The translations under genes and the position numbers were made by a program. DNA of 64,000 bases from Oceanobacillus sp. HTM 045 (GTDB lineage Bacteria > Pseudomonadota > Alphaproteobacteria > Rhodobacterales > Rhodobacteraceae), in assembly GCA_009733745.1 (NCBI GenBank), contig WNWL01000007.1, positions 62,001-126,000 on the forward strand, in the 5' to 3' direction. Below the pieces are notes generated by a model, which saw only the letters and a program-made list of their open reading frames with translations, was not told where the DNA came from and searched no databases. Shown here piece by piece: positions 1 through 8,306 of this stretch. Positions within the stretch are counted from its first letter, which is position 1. Every line of letters begins with the position of its first letter.

Positions 1-160
1 TGAACTCGCGCAGGTCCTCGGCATTGAAGGCCCAGAAATCCACCACCTGGTGGCCGTGGGTGTTGACGATGCGCAACCGGTCGCCCGCCGCGAGGCGCAC
101 CGCACGCCCGCGCCGCGCGGGTACGGTTACGAGACCTTCTGTCTGGCTGTCCGATTCCAT
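1..160 (-). CDS. DUF1989 (urea carboxylase-associated) family protein, N-terminal part
   Basis: Only the first 53 codons are present; the gene runs off the left edge. The translation starts MESDSQTEGLVTVPARRGRA and continues with RIVNTHGHQVVDFWAFN, which matches the N-terminal pattern of the DUF1989/urea-carboxylase-associated family (ARRG, then a basic-hydrophobic strand, then GHQVVDFWA). A strong purine-rich ribosome site (GGAGGGAGGG) precedes the ATG at 160. Members often sit beside urea carboxylase or transporters, but the exact reaction of this one cannot be told. It diverges from the tricarboxylate binding-protein gene at 443. Confidence 0.7.
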   Translation of the reverse strand, partial: MESDSQTEGLVTVPARRGRAVRLAAGDRLRIVNTHGHQVVDFWAFNAEDLREF

Positions 161-405
161 GATGCGGCCCTCCCTCCGTCCCGGCTTGGGACCTGCCGAG
201 AGTTGCGCGAAAGGCGCGCGCTGTCTACCGATGCCCCAGGTCTCTGGCACGCCACGCGCAAAGCGCATGGAAGGCGCGGAAATGGCCGGAAATGCTTGCA
301 ACAGGGGCACAAACCTGAGACTTCGGGGTATGGCAACTGGTGGCTGAGACCGCCGGAAACAGAACTCTGGGGAGGGGAAACTGCGGAGCGACGATCGATC
401 TGCGC

Positions 406-434
406 CCTCCCGTTCGTGGCAAACTCCCGGGAGG
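406..434 (+). promoter_or_regulatory. Hairpin able to cover the ribosome site of the binding-protein gene
   Basis: CCTCCCG at 406-412 is the exact reverse complement of CGGGAGG at 428-434, with a 15-nt loop. The right arm contains the Shine-Dalgarno sequence of the gene starting at 443. If it forms in the mRNA it would limit translation. The pairing is seen in the sequence; a regulatory role is inference. Confidence 0.35.
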
Positions 435-442
435 AAACCAAC

Positions 443-1537
443 ATGAAGACCGACCTGACACGGCGCGTGGCGCTCGGCCTTGCCGCCGGTGCCCTCGCGC
501 TCTCCGCGACCCCCGCCTCGGCGCAGGTGAGCTTCGAGGGCGAGACCATCGAGTGGATCATCCCGTTCAGCGAGGGTGGCGGCTCGGACAAGTGGGCGCG
601 CTTCTACGCGCCGCTCCTGAGCGAGGCGCTGCCCGGCCAGCCGACCGTGGTGGTCAAGAACATGCCCGGCGCCGGCTCGACCAAGGGCGCAAACTGGTTC
701 GCCGACAATGCCGACCCGGACGGGCTGATGATCCTCGGCACCTCGGGCTCGACGCAGTTCCCGTACCTCCTGAACGACCCGCGAGTGAAGTTCGACTACG
801 CGGACTGGACCGTGGTGCTCGCGACCGCCACGGGCGGCGTCGCCTACATGCCGCCCGACCTTGCGGCGCAGTTCGAGTCCGACCCGCAGGCGCTGTTCGA
901 GAACACCGTTTTCATCTACGGCTCGCAGGGCGCGACGCGCCTCGACCTCGTGCCGCTGCTGGCATGGGAGCTGCTGGGCATGCAGGTCGAGCCGATCTTC
1001 GGCCTCAAGGGCCGCGGCGACGGCCGGCTGATGTTCGAGCGCGGCGAGGCCAATATCGACTACCAGACCTCCTCGGCCTATCTCAGCAACGTCCTGCCGC
1101 TGGTCGAGCAGGGCCAGGCGGTCCCGGTGATGGCCTGGGGCGCGCTCGACCCCGATGGCAACATCGTCCGCGACCCGAGCTTCCCGGACATCCCGACCTT
1201 CAAGGAGGTCTATACCCGCATCAAGGGCGAGGAGCCCTCGGGTCCGGGCTGGGATGCATGGAAGGCGTTCTTCGTGGCCGGCTTCCCCGCGCAGAAGATG
1301 GTGTTCCTGCCGAAGGAGACGCCGCAGGAGATCGTCGACGCCTACACCGCGGCGTTCGAGACGATCATCGCGCGGCCCGACTTCAAGGAGGTCTCGCTGC
1401 CGCATCTCGGCGTCTACCCGCAGTCGACCGGCGCCGCCGCGAAGGTGCGGATGGAGCAGGGCACGGTGGTCAGCGAGGAGGCGAAGGACTGGGTAAAGAA
1501 CTGGCTCCGCGAGCGCTACGGCGTCGAGCTGGACTGA
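443..1537 (+). CDS. Tripartite tricarboxylate transporter substrate-binding protein (TctC/Bug family)
   Basis: A 364-residue periplasmic protein with an export signal at residues 1-27 (two arginines at 7-8, a hydrophobic core, ASA before the likely cut). The mature part begins with the family pattern IEWIIPFSEGGGSDKWAR, followed by VVVKNMPGAGSTKGAN, both typical of TctC/Bug binding proteins. It should capture a di- or tricarboxylate and hand it to the membrane component encoded directly downstream. The ATG at 443 was chosen because GGGAGG lies just ahead and the signal peptide starts there; the open frame upstream has no such features. The precise ligand is inferred from neighbours (TcuAB, PrpF-like) to be tricarballylate or aconitate. 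Confidence 0.9.
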   Translation: MKTDLTRRVALGLAAGALALSATPASAQVSFEGETIEWIIPFSEGGGSDKWARFYAPLLSEALPGQPTVVVKNMPGAGSTKGANWFADNADPDGLMILGTSGSTQFPYLLNDPRVKFDYADWTVVLATATGGVAYMPPDLAAQFESDPQALFENTVFIYGSQGATRLDLVPLLAWELLGMQVEPIFGLKGRGDGRLMFERGEANIDYQTSSAYLSNVLPLVEQGQAVPVMAWGALDPDGNIVRDPSFPDIPTFKEVYTRIKGEEPSGPGWDAWKAFFVAGFPAQKMVFLPKETPQEIVDAYTAAFETIIARPDFKEVSLPHLGVYPQSTGAAAKVRMEQGTVVSEEAKDWVKNWLRERYGVELD

Positions 1538-1550
1538 CCTGAACCTCGCG

Positions 1551-1574
1551 GCCGGCGGCGCGTGCGCCGCCGGT
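1551..1574 (+). terminator. Strong hairpin between tctC-like and tctAB-like genes
   Basis: CCGGCGGCGC (1552-1561) and GCGCCGCCGG (1564-1573) form a perfect inverted repeat followed by TTTCCCC. The position between binding protein and permease fits a partial terminator or 3' stabiliser that gives more binding-protein mRNA than permease mRNA. Confidence 0.5.
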
Positions 1575-1605
1575 TTCCCCCTCCGCCGATTTGCCAGGAG
1601 GCCCG

Positions 1606-3825
1606 ATGGACCTCTTCGAGACCGCCCTGCCCGCCCTTGAGCAGGCCTTCGCGCTGATCCTCCAGCCGACCCAGATCATGTACCTCATCGCCGGGGTCCT
1701 GCTCGGGCTGTCGGTGGGCGTGTTCCCGGGCCTCGGCGGCATCGCCGGCCTGTCGCTCATGCTGCCGTTCCTCTACGGCATGGATCCGGTTTCGGGCCTG
1801 GCGATGATGGTCGGCCTCGTCGCGGTGATCCCGACATCGGACACCTTCGCCTCGGTACTCATGGGCATACCCGGCTCGTCGGCGAGCCAGGCGACCGTGC
1901 TCGACGGGTTCCCGATGGCGAAGCGGGGCGAGGCGGCGAAGGCGCTGGCGGCGGCATTCGTCTCGTCGCTGTTCGGCGGGCTGTTCGGCGCGGTCGTGCT
2001 GACCTTCTTCATCCTGATCGCGCGGCCGATCGTGCTGGCCTTCGGCTTCCCCGAGTTGCTGATGGTCACGATCCTCGGCCTCTCGATGGTCGGGATGCTG
2101 GCCGGGCGGATCCCGCTCAAGGGCGTCGCGGCGGCGGGGCTCGGGCTGATGGTGGGCGCCATCGGCGACGCGCCGGCGCTGGGCTCGGCGCGGCTCTCCT
2201 TCGAGGACTGGTCCTATCTCTATGACGGGCTGAAGCTGGTGATCGTCGGCCTCGGCATCTTCGCGGTGCCGGAGATCATCTCGCTCCTGCGCCAGGACCG
2301 CGCGATCGCGAAGAACGCCTCGCTCGGCGCGGGCTGGATGGACGGCATCCGCGCCTGGTGGAAGAACATCTGGTTGTCGATCCGCTGCTCCGGCATCGGC
2401 GTGATCGTCGGCGTGATCCCGGGCCTCGGCGGCTCGGTGGTGGACTGGATCGCCTACGGCCACGCGGTGCAGACCACGAAGGACAAGTCGAAATTCGGCC
2501 AGGGCGAGATCCGCGGCGTGATCGGGCCGGAAAGCTCGAACAACGCCAAGGAGGGCGGCGGGCTGGTCCCGACGCTCCTGTTCGGCATCCCCGGCTCGGG
2601 CTCCATGGCGGTCTTCATCGGCGGCATGATCCTGCTCGGCTACGAGGCCGGGCCACAGATGATCCAGAACAACCTCGACATCACCTACACGGTGGTCTGG
2701 TCGCTGGCGCTGGCCAACGTGATCGGCGCGGGCCTCTGCATCGCGCTCTCGGGCCAGATCGCCAAGCTTACTACGATCCGCTTCACGCTGCTGGCGCCGT
2801 TCATGTTCATGCTGATCGCCTTCGCGGCGTTCCAGTCGCGCCAGTCGCTGGGCGACTTGGTGGCGCTGTTCACGATCGGTGTCCTGGGCATCTTCATGCG
2901 CCGGTTCGGCTGGTCGCGCCCGGCCTTCCTGATCGGTTTCGTGCTGTCCTCGCAGGCGGAGAGCTACACCTACCAGGCGTTCCAGTCCGCCAGCATCAAG
3001 CTGCGTACCGGCGGCTGGGGCGGGATGCTGGAGTACATCTTCTCGCCGATCGTGATCGTGATCCTCGTCATCACCATCGCCTCGCTCTGGATCGCGGCGC
3101 GGCAGGCCAAGGCGATCCTGCCGCCGGAGGAGGAGGGCAAGCCGAAGGGCGACAAGCGCGGCCCGGTGGCCTTCGCGCTGTTCGTCGCGGCCTTCTTCCT
3201 GCTGGCGGTAGTCGACGCGGCGACGATCTCCGTCTTCAACGACAAGATCTTCCCGCTCGTGGTCTCGGCGGTCTCACTGGTCGCGGCCCTCGGCATCCTC
3301 TGGCAGATGCGCCGTGCACCCGAGGGGCACGCGCTGTTCGAGGACGGCGAGGTGCATGGCGACGATGCTACGGCGCCGAAGGGGCTCTGGACCACGCTCG
3401 GCTGGTTCGCAGGGCTGCTGGTGCTGGCCTCGCTGGTCGGCTTCATCCTGGCGCTGACGATCTTCTTCCTGCTGTTCCTGCTGGTGCGGGCGCGCGAGGG
3501 CACGCGGAACATGGCGCTGCTCGCCCTGCCCGCCGTGGCGGTCGTGGTGGCGTTCTTCTGGGCGCTGCGGCGGGATTACCTGCCGGGCGCGTGGCTGACG
3601 GGGATCGACTTGTATTTCGGGCTGGTGCTCTGCATCGCGGTGCTGGGCGCGCTGCTCTACGGCTACTTCCGCCTGATCGGCAGCAGCGGCAAGTCGCCCC
3701 GGATCGCGGTGCTCACCACCTGCGGGATCGGCGCGATGCTGCTGATGGCGCACCTGCTGAACCGCGACTTCCCGCCGGGGCTGCTGCAGGAATTCGTGAA
3801 GCTGCCCTGGCCGCTCGGAGGCTGA
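1606..3825 (+). CDS. Fused TctA-TctB membrane component of tripartite tricarboxylate transporter
   Basis: A 739-residue integral membrane protein. Residues 1 to about 500 are a TctA permease: the first repeat has VFPGLGGIAGLSLMLPFLYG and the second has GVIPGLGGSVVDWIAYG, with PESSNNAKEGGGLVPTLLFG in between-type loops. After a charged linker (near PPEEEGKPKGDKR) comes a second set of about four to five hydrophobic segments with the IFPLVVSAVSLVAALGIL pattern of the small TctB subunit. TctA and TctB are usually separate genes, so this is a fusion. ATG 1606 follows AGGAGG at 1596-1601. The next gene starts 4 bases after the stop, so they are co-transcribed. Confidence 0.88.
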   Translation: MDLFETALPALEQAFALILQPTQIMYLIAGVLLGLSVGVFPGLGGIAGLSLMLPFLYGMDPVSGLAMMVGLVAVIPTSDTFASVLMGIPGSSASQATVLDGFPMAKRGEAAKALAAAFVSSLFGGLFGAVVLTFFILIARPIVLAFGFPELLMVTILGLSMVGMLAGRIPLKGVAAAGLGLMVGAIGDAPALGSARLSFEDWSYLYDGLKLVIVGLGIFAVPEIISLLRQDRAIAKNASLGAGWMDGIRAWWKNIWLSIRCSGIGVIVGVIPGLGGSVVDWIAYGHAVQTTKDKSKFGQGEIRGVIGPESSNNAKEGGGLVPTLLFGIPGSGSMAVFIGGMILLGYEAGPQMIQNNLDITYTVVWSLALANVIGAGLCIALSGQIAKLTTIRFTLLAPFMFMLIAFAAFQSRQSLGDLVALFTIGVLGIFMRRFGWSRPAFLIGFVLSSQAESYTYQAFQSASIKLRTGGWGGMLEYIFSPIVIVILVITIASLWIAARQAKAILPPEEEGKPKGDKRGPVAFALFVAAFFLLAVVDAATISVFNDKIFPLVVSAVSLVAALGILWQMRRAPEGHALFEDGEVHGDDATAPKGLWTTLGWFAGLLVLASLVGFILALTIFFLLFLLVRAREGTRNMALLALPAVAVVVAFFWALRRDYLPGAWLTGIDLYFGLVLCIAVLGALLYGYFRLIGSSGKSPRIAVLTTCGIGAMLLMAHLLNRDFPPGLLQEFVKLPWPLGG

Positions 3826-3829
3826 CGCG

Positions 3830-4903
3830 ATGCCGCAGACCGCCATTCCCTACCTGTTCCTGCGCGGGGGCACCTCGCGCGGACCCTACTTCCGCCGGGA
3901 GGACCTGCCGGAGGATCTCGACGCGCTGGCCGAGACGCTGATCGGCGTGGTCGGCGCGGGCCACCCGCTCAACATCGACGGGATCGGCGGCGGCAACGCG
4001 GTGACGACCAAGGTGGCGATGCTCTCGCTCGGCTCGGACGGCTGGGCGGACGTGGACTATTTCTTTGGCCAGGTGGCGGTCGAGAAGCGGCTGGTGGACT
4101 TCAAGCCGACCTGCGGCAATATCCTCGCCGGGGTCGGCCCCGCGGCGATCGAGATGGGGCTGGTGAAGGCGCAGGACGGCGAGACGCGGGTGCGCATCCG
4201 CGCCGTCAACACCGGTGCGCGGATCGAGGCGGTGGTCCAGACCCCGGGCGGGCGGGTCGAATACGGCGGCCATTGCGAGATTGCCGGCGTGCCGGGCAGC
4301 GCCGCGCCGATCCGGCTAAGCTTCATGGACGTGGTCGGCTCGGCCACCGGCACGCTCCTGCCCACGGGCAACGCGCGCGACGAGATCGGCGGGGTCGAGG
4401 TGACCTGCATCGACGTGGCGATGCCGATGGTGGTCGCCCGCGCGGCGGATTTCGGCATCACCGGCCACGAGACCCGCGAGCAGATCGACGCGGACCCGGC
4501 GCTATTCGAGCGGATCGAGAAGGTCCGCATCGCCGCGGCGGAGCGGATGGGCATGGGCGATGTCTCCAAGTCGGTCACGCCGAAATTCGGCCTGCTGGCG
4601 GAGCCGGTGGACGGCGGCTCGGTGACGGCGCGCTACTTCATGCCCTGGACCTGCCACCCCTCGATGGCGGTGACGGGCGGCCAGTGCCTCGCCGCCTGCG
4701 TCCTCACCCCCGGCTCGGTGGCCGAGGGCGTGGCGCGCAGGCCCGCGGAGGTCCCGGCGAAGGTGGTGATCCAGCACCCGAGTGGGGAACTGGAGGTGCT
4801 GGTCGACTACGAGGTCACCGACGGGGGCGTGGACATCCGCTCCGGCGGCGTTCTGCGGACGGCGCGACTGATTGCCCGGGGCGAGGTGTTCGTGCCCGGC
4901 TGA
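3830..4903 (+). CDS. PrpF family isomerase (4-oxalomesaconate tautomerase / aconitate isomerase type)
   Basis: A 357-residue cytosolic protein of the PrpF fold. Diagnostic stretches are FLRGGTSRGPYF at the N-terminus, GHPLNIDGIGGGNAVTTKVA, and DFKPTCGNILAGVGPAAIE, which holds the conserved active-site cysteine. PrpF-type enzymes shift double bonds in unsaturated tricarboxylates: 2-methyl-trans-aconitate in PrpF, 4-oxalomesaconate in GalD. In this locus, next to TcuAB, the natural role would be interconversion of aconitate isomers or clean-up of a related acid. It has a GGAGG ribosome site inside the end of the permease gene. Which substrate applies cannot be decided from sequence. Confidence 0.85.
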   Translation: MPQTAIPYLFLRGGTSRGPYFRREDLPEDLDALAETLIGVVGAGHPLNIDGIGGGNAVTTKVAMLSLGSDGWADVDYFFGQVAVEKRLVDFKPTCGNILAGVGPAAIEMGLVKAQDGETRVRIRAVNTGARIEAVVQTPGGRVEYGGHCEIAGVPGSAAPIRLSFMDVVGSATGTLLPTGNARDEIGGVEVTCIDVAMPMVVARAADFGITGHETREQIDADPALFERIEKVRIAAAERMGMGDVSKSVTPKFGLLAEPVDGGSVTARYFMPWTCHPSMAVTGGQCLAACVLTPGSVAEGVARRPAEVPAKVVIQHPSGELEVLVDYEVTDGGVDIRSGGVLRTARLIARGEVFVPG

Positions 4904-4940
4904 TCTTGCGCGCGGGCCCGAGTGGGCGAATAGTCCGGCC

Positions 4941-5591
4941 ATGGCCAAGGAAGATACCGACATCGCGACCCTGCTGCTCGACGCAATCGACCGCGGCGAG
5001 TACGGCCCTGGCGCGCGGCTCACGGAGATGGAACTGGCGACCCGGTTCAATGTCAGCCGCACGCCGGTGCGCGAGGCGCTGAACCGGCTGGAGAGCCAGG
5101 GCGTCGTCGCCCGCGACGCGCGGCGCGGCATGGTGGTCGCGCAGCTCGACTACGACCAGCTCGGCGAACTCTACGACATGCGCGAGGTGGTGGAAGGACT
5201 GGCGGCCCGGCTCGCCGCCCGCCGCGCCGCGCCCGCCGAGATCGCGGTGCTGCGCGACATGGTCGAGGCGGACCGGGCGCGGACCGACGACCCGCAGGCG
5301 CTGGCGCGTTCCAACAAGCTGTTCCACCGGCAGCTCCACCGGGCCTCGCACAACCGCTACCTGATCCAGATGCTGGAGGGGATGCGCCGGTCGCTGGCGC
5401 TGATCTCCGGCACCTCGCTGATCGCCCCGGGACGCGGCACGGCGTCAGTGGAGGAGCACAACGCCATCGTCGCGGCGCTGGAGGCCCGCGACGAGGACGC
5501 CGCGGAGGCGGCGATGCGCCAGCATATCTCCAACGCCTACCTGACCCGCGTGCGTCTCGTCTCCGAGGGCAAGGTGGACGCCGGCGGCTAG
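4941..5591 (+). CDS. GntR family regulator, FadR/FCD subfamily
   Basis: A 216-residue transcription factor. The N-terminal winged helix (about residues 8-75) carries LTEMELATRFNVSRTPVREA, the GntR recognition-helix signature, and the C-terminal half is the all-helical FCD effector domain with the conserved D/H pattern (DMREVVEGLAARLA, FHRQLHRASHN). FCD regulators usually bind carboxylic acids and repress adjacent catabolic genes. I chose ATG 4941 because the helix-turn-helix begins soon after; no clear Shine-Dalgarno is present. The likely target is the TGCATACA repeat pair in front of tcuA, and the likely effector is a tricarboxylate, both by inference. Confidence 0.88.
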   Translation: MAKEDTDIATLLLDAIDRGEYGPGARLTEMELATRFNVSRTPVREALNRLESQGVVARDARRGMVVAQLDYDQLGELYDMREVVEGLAARLAARRAAPAEIAVLRDMVEADRARTDDPQALARSNKLFHRQLHRASHNRYLIQMLEGMRRSLALISGTSLIAPGRGTASVEEHNAIVAALEARDEDAAEAAMRQHISNAYLTRVRLVSEGKVDAGG

Positions 5592-5620
5592 GGTCGTTCT
5601 TCAACGGCCTATCCGACCAA

Positions 5621-5785
5621 CCGCAGCACGCGCGGCCAGCGCGGGCCACGTCCGGCCCTCCCCGGGGCCGGGCGTTCTGCAACGCCGCACGGGGTTCCGA
5701 AGGCGGGAGGGGTGCTGCCATAAAGCAAGCAGACCCCTTGAAGCACTACGCCCGACGAGGGCCAGCCGTGACCCTCTGCGCGCAC
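5621..5785 (-). repeat. 165-bp dispersed repeat, copy 3 (inverted relative to copies 1 and 2)
   Basis: Read on the minus strand this segment aligns along its full length with 15197-15360 and 15431-15595. Shared landmarks are a GC-rich box with GGGCGT, the element CTTTATGG (CCATAAAG at 5718-5725 on the plus strand), CCCCTCCCG, and a strong terminal hairpin with arms ACGTCCGGCCC and GGCCGGGCGT near 5648-5675. It fills the space between the convergent ends of the gntR and abrB-like genes. Confidence 0.8.
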
Positions 5786-5827
5786 GTCATTCGGCGGGAG
5801 AGTGCCGTAGCTCGTGCTTCCAGCGCC

Positions 5828-6868
5828 TCAGCGCAGCCAGCGCGCGGCCAGCGGGGCGCCAGCGATCACCACGATCAGGCGCACGAGGTGGTGGGTGACC
5901 ACGAAGGCCATGTCCGCCCCGGCGACGATGGCGAGCACGACCATCTCCGCCTGCCCGCCCGGGGCAAAGGCGAGCAGAGCCTCGACCTGCGGGGCGACGC
6001 CGAGGAAATGCACCGCCTCGGCGAAGATCACCGAGAGCACCGCGAGGATGGCGCAGTAGCCGAGCGCCGCGATCACCACGCGGCGCACCTCGCCCATGGT
6101 GATGCCGACATACTGCACGCCGACCCCAAGCCCGATGAAGAACTGCGCCGCGAGAATCGATTCGGCCGGCGGACGGTGGTGGATCAGCCCGGCAAGGCTG
6201 GCCACGGCGGCGAGCGCGAGCGGCCCGAGGATCGCCGCGCCGAAGAGACCGATCTTCTTTCCGCCGAGCCAGCCAACGAGGGCGCAGCCGACCATGATCA
6301 GCAGCTCGTGCGGCGGGATGGTTCCGATGGGCTCGCCCGGCGGGTTGTCGAGGCGCATCCCGAACATCACTGCCAGCAGCGCCGGCATGATCGAGACGAT
6401 CACCAGCACGCGGGTGGCATGCACCAGCGACAGCGCGCGGACGTTACCGCCCGCCTCCTCGCCGAAGAGGATCATGTCCTGCAGACCGCCGGGCATGGCC
6501 GAGTAATAGGCCGTCGCCCGGTCGAACCCGCAGATCCGGCGGAAATAGGGATATCCGAACAGGCCGATGAAGAAGACGAAGAGCGGAACCAGCGCCACGC
6601 TGATCGCCATCGAGCCGACCCGTTCCAGCAGTTCCGGCGTGACCGATGCGCCGACCGCGACACCGAGAACGGTGCGCATCGCCTCGCTGACGGGCTTCAC
6701 ACCCTTGAGTTGCGCGCCTCCCAGTGCGAAGGCAAGACATGCGAACATCGGCCCCAGCAGCAGCGGCAAGGGCATGCCGATCAGCCAGAACAGCGCAGCG
6801 CCCGCGGCGGCGACCGCGAGCGTCTGGGTTTGCCGCCGGATCGGGGCTGCGCTTGACTTCCTCTGCAT
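5828..6868 (-). CDS. AbrB family membrane protein (putative transporter)
   Basis: A 346-residue integral membrane protein with about ten hydrophobic segments in two halves, each beginning with a short glycine/proline-rich pattern (LIGMPLPLLLGPMFACL; then FGAAILGPLALAAVA). Family landmarks are YYSAMPGGLQDMILFGEE and the C-terminal counterpart AFAPGGQAEMVVLA. These match the AbrB/Abrb2 domain, often mislabelled ammonia monooxygenase or transcription regulator. In alphaproteobacteria it frequently accompanies TctABC-type carboxylate loci, and a transport or efflux role is inferred. The start at 6868 lies within the TGCATACA repeats; an upstream ATG at 6910 would overlap tcuA and has no ribosome site. 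Confidence 0.8.
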   Translation of the reverse strand: MQRKSSAAPIRRQTQTLAVAAAGAALFWLIGMPLPLLLGPMFACLAFALGGAQLKGVKPVSEAMRTVLGVAVGASVTPELLERVGSMAISVALVPLFVFFIGLFGYPYFRRICGFDRATAYYSAMPGGLQDMILFGEEAGGNVRALSLVHATRVLVIVSIMPALLAVMFGMRLDNPPGEPIGTIPPHELLIMVGCALVGWLGGKKIGLFGAAILGPLALAAVASLAGLIHHRPPAESILAAQFFIGLGVGVQYVGITMGEVRRVVIAALGYCAILAVLSVIFAEAVHFLGVAPQVEALLAFAPGGQAEMVVLAIVAGADMAFVVTHHLVRLIVVIAGAPLAARWLR

Positions 6869-6882
6869 ACACTTGCATACAT
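6853..6882 (+). promoter_or_regulatory. Putative tcuA promoter with paired TGCATACA operator repeats
   Basis: TTGACT (6853-6858) and ATACAT (6877-6882), 18 bases apart, form a plausible sigma-70 promoter reading toward tcuA at 6909. Two identical TGCATACA octamers at 6864-6871 and 6874-6881 occupy the spacer, exactly one helical turn apart, and the first overlaps the abrB start codon. Position and spacing fit a repressor site, most simply for the GntR/FCD protein encoded at 4941. Confidence 0.5.
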
Positions 6883-6908
6883 ACCGCCTCTCCAAGCGGA
6901 AGGCAACC

Positions 6909-8306
6909 ATGAAAGACAGCCGCGAGAGTTATGACGTGATCGTCGCCGGCGGAGGCAACGCGGCGCTCTGCGCGGCGATCACCGCCGCGGAGGGCGGCGC
7001 GCGGGTGCTGGTCTGCGAGGCGGCGCCGCAGGGGTTTCGCGGCGGCAATTCGCGGCACACCCGTAACCTGCGCACCGCGCATGACGCGCCGACGGACGTG
7101 CTGACCGGGAGCTACCCGGAGGAGGAGTATCTCGACGACCTGATGCGCGTCACCGCCGGCAAGACGAACGAGACGCTGGCGCGGCTGGCCATCGCCGAAT
7201 CGAAGCATGTCGCGGCGTGGATGCATGGCAACGGGGTGCGGTTCCAGCGCTCGCTCGGCGGCACGCTGTCGCTCAGCCGCACGAACCCGTTCTTCCTCGG
7301 CGGCGGCAAGGCGCTGCTGAACGCCTATTATCGGCGCGCCGAGGCGCTGGGGATCGACGTGCGCTACGACACCGAGGTGGTCGGGCTGGAGATGGAGGAC
7401 GGGTTCTTCACCGCCGCCCGGCTGCGCTCCCGCGGGTTCGAGGACCTGGTCGAGGGTCGGGCGCTGGTCGCGGCTGCGGGCGGGTTCCAGGCCAATATCG
7501 GCTGGCTGAAGGAAGCCTGGGGCGACGCGGCGGAGAACTTCCTGATCCGCGGCACGCCCTATGCGCAGGGCTCGCTGCTGCGCCAGTTGCTCGACCACGG
7601 CATGGCCCCGGTTGGCGAGGCGGACCAGTGCCACGCCGTCGCTATCGACGCCCGCGCGCCGAAATTCGACGGCGGCATCGCGACACGGCTGGACTGCGTG
7701 CCCTTCTCCATCGTGGTGAACCGCGAGGCGGAGCGGTTCTACGACGAGGGCGAGGATTTCTGGCCCAAGCGCTACGCCATCTGGGGCCGGCTGGTCGCCG
7801 GGCAGCCGGAGCAGATCGCCTACGCGATCCTCGACAGCCGGGCGATCCCGCAATTCATGCCCTCCATCTTCCCGCCGGAGAAAAGCGAGACGCTGGAGGG
7901 GCTTGCGGGCCAGCTGGGGCTCGATCCCGCACGGCTGCGCGCCACGGTGGAGGGCTTCAACGCCGCCTGCCAGCCGGGCGACTACGACCCCGCCGCCCAT
8001 GACGGGGTGCGTACGCGGGGCCTCTCGCCCGACAAGACCAACTGGGCCCGGCCGATCGCGGAGCCGCCCTTCTACGGTTATCCGCTGCGGCCCGGGATCA
8101 CCTTCACCTATCTTGGCGTGACCGTGGGAGAGGACGCGAAGGTGGCGATGGCCGACGGCCGCCCGGCGGCGAATGTCTGGGCGGCGGGGGAGATCATGGC
8201 GGGGAACATCCTCGGACAGGGATATCTCGCCGGGATCGGCATGACCATCGGCACCGTCTTCGGCCGCATCGCGGGACGGGAGGCCGCATCGCATGTCCGC
8301 AACTGA
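6909..8306 (+). CDS. tcuA: FAD-dependent tricarballylate dehydrogenase TcuA
   Basis: A 465-residue flavoprotein of the succinate dehydrogenase/fumarate reductase flavoprotein family. The FAD-binding motif is DVIVAGGGNAALCAAITAAE at residues 9-28, followed by FRGGNSRHTRNLR, typical of TcuA. The C-terminus has GVTVGEDAKV and a NILGQGYLAGIGMTIG FAD-capping motif. In Salmonella, TcuA oxidises tricarballylate to cis-aconitate and passes electrons to TcuB. The next gene overlaps by 14 bases and encodes that partner, which strongly supports the assignment. No Shine-Dalgarno of note; the start is fixed by the N-terminal beta strand. Confidence 0.9.
   Translation: MKDSRESYDVIVAGGGNAALCAAITAAEGGARVLVCEAAPQGFRGGNSRHTRNLRTAHDAPTDVLTGSYPEEEYLDDLMRVTAGKTNETLARLAIAESKHVAAWMHGNGVRFQRSLGGTLSLSRTNPFFLGGGKALLNAYYRRAEALGIDVRYDTEVVGLEMEDGFFTAARLRSRGFEDLVEGRALVAAAGGFQANIGWLKEAWGDAAENFLIRGTPYAQGSLLRQLLDHGMAPVGEADQCHAVAIDARAPKFDGGIATRLDCVPFSIVVNREAERFYDEGEDFWPKRYAIWGRLVAGQPEQIAYAILDSRAIPQFMPSIFPPEKSETLEGLAGQLGLDPARLRATVEGFNAACQPGDYDPAAHDGVRTRGLSPDKTNWARPIAEPPFYGYPLRPGITFTYLGVTVGEDAKVAMADGRPAANVWAAGEIMAGNILGQGYLAGIGMTIGTVFGRIAGREAASHVRN

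Noticed and set aside
161-442. A ligand-binding riboswitch in the leader of the binding-protein gene
   Set aside because: Apart from the short hairpin over the ribosome site I see no match to known riboswitch cores.
5738-6856. A long open frame on the plus strand opposite the AbrB-type gene
   Set aside because: Its translation is rich in His, Arg and Glu with no domain pattern, as expected for the reverse complement of a GC-rich membrane protein gene; the minus strand gives a clear transporter.
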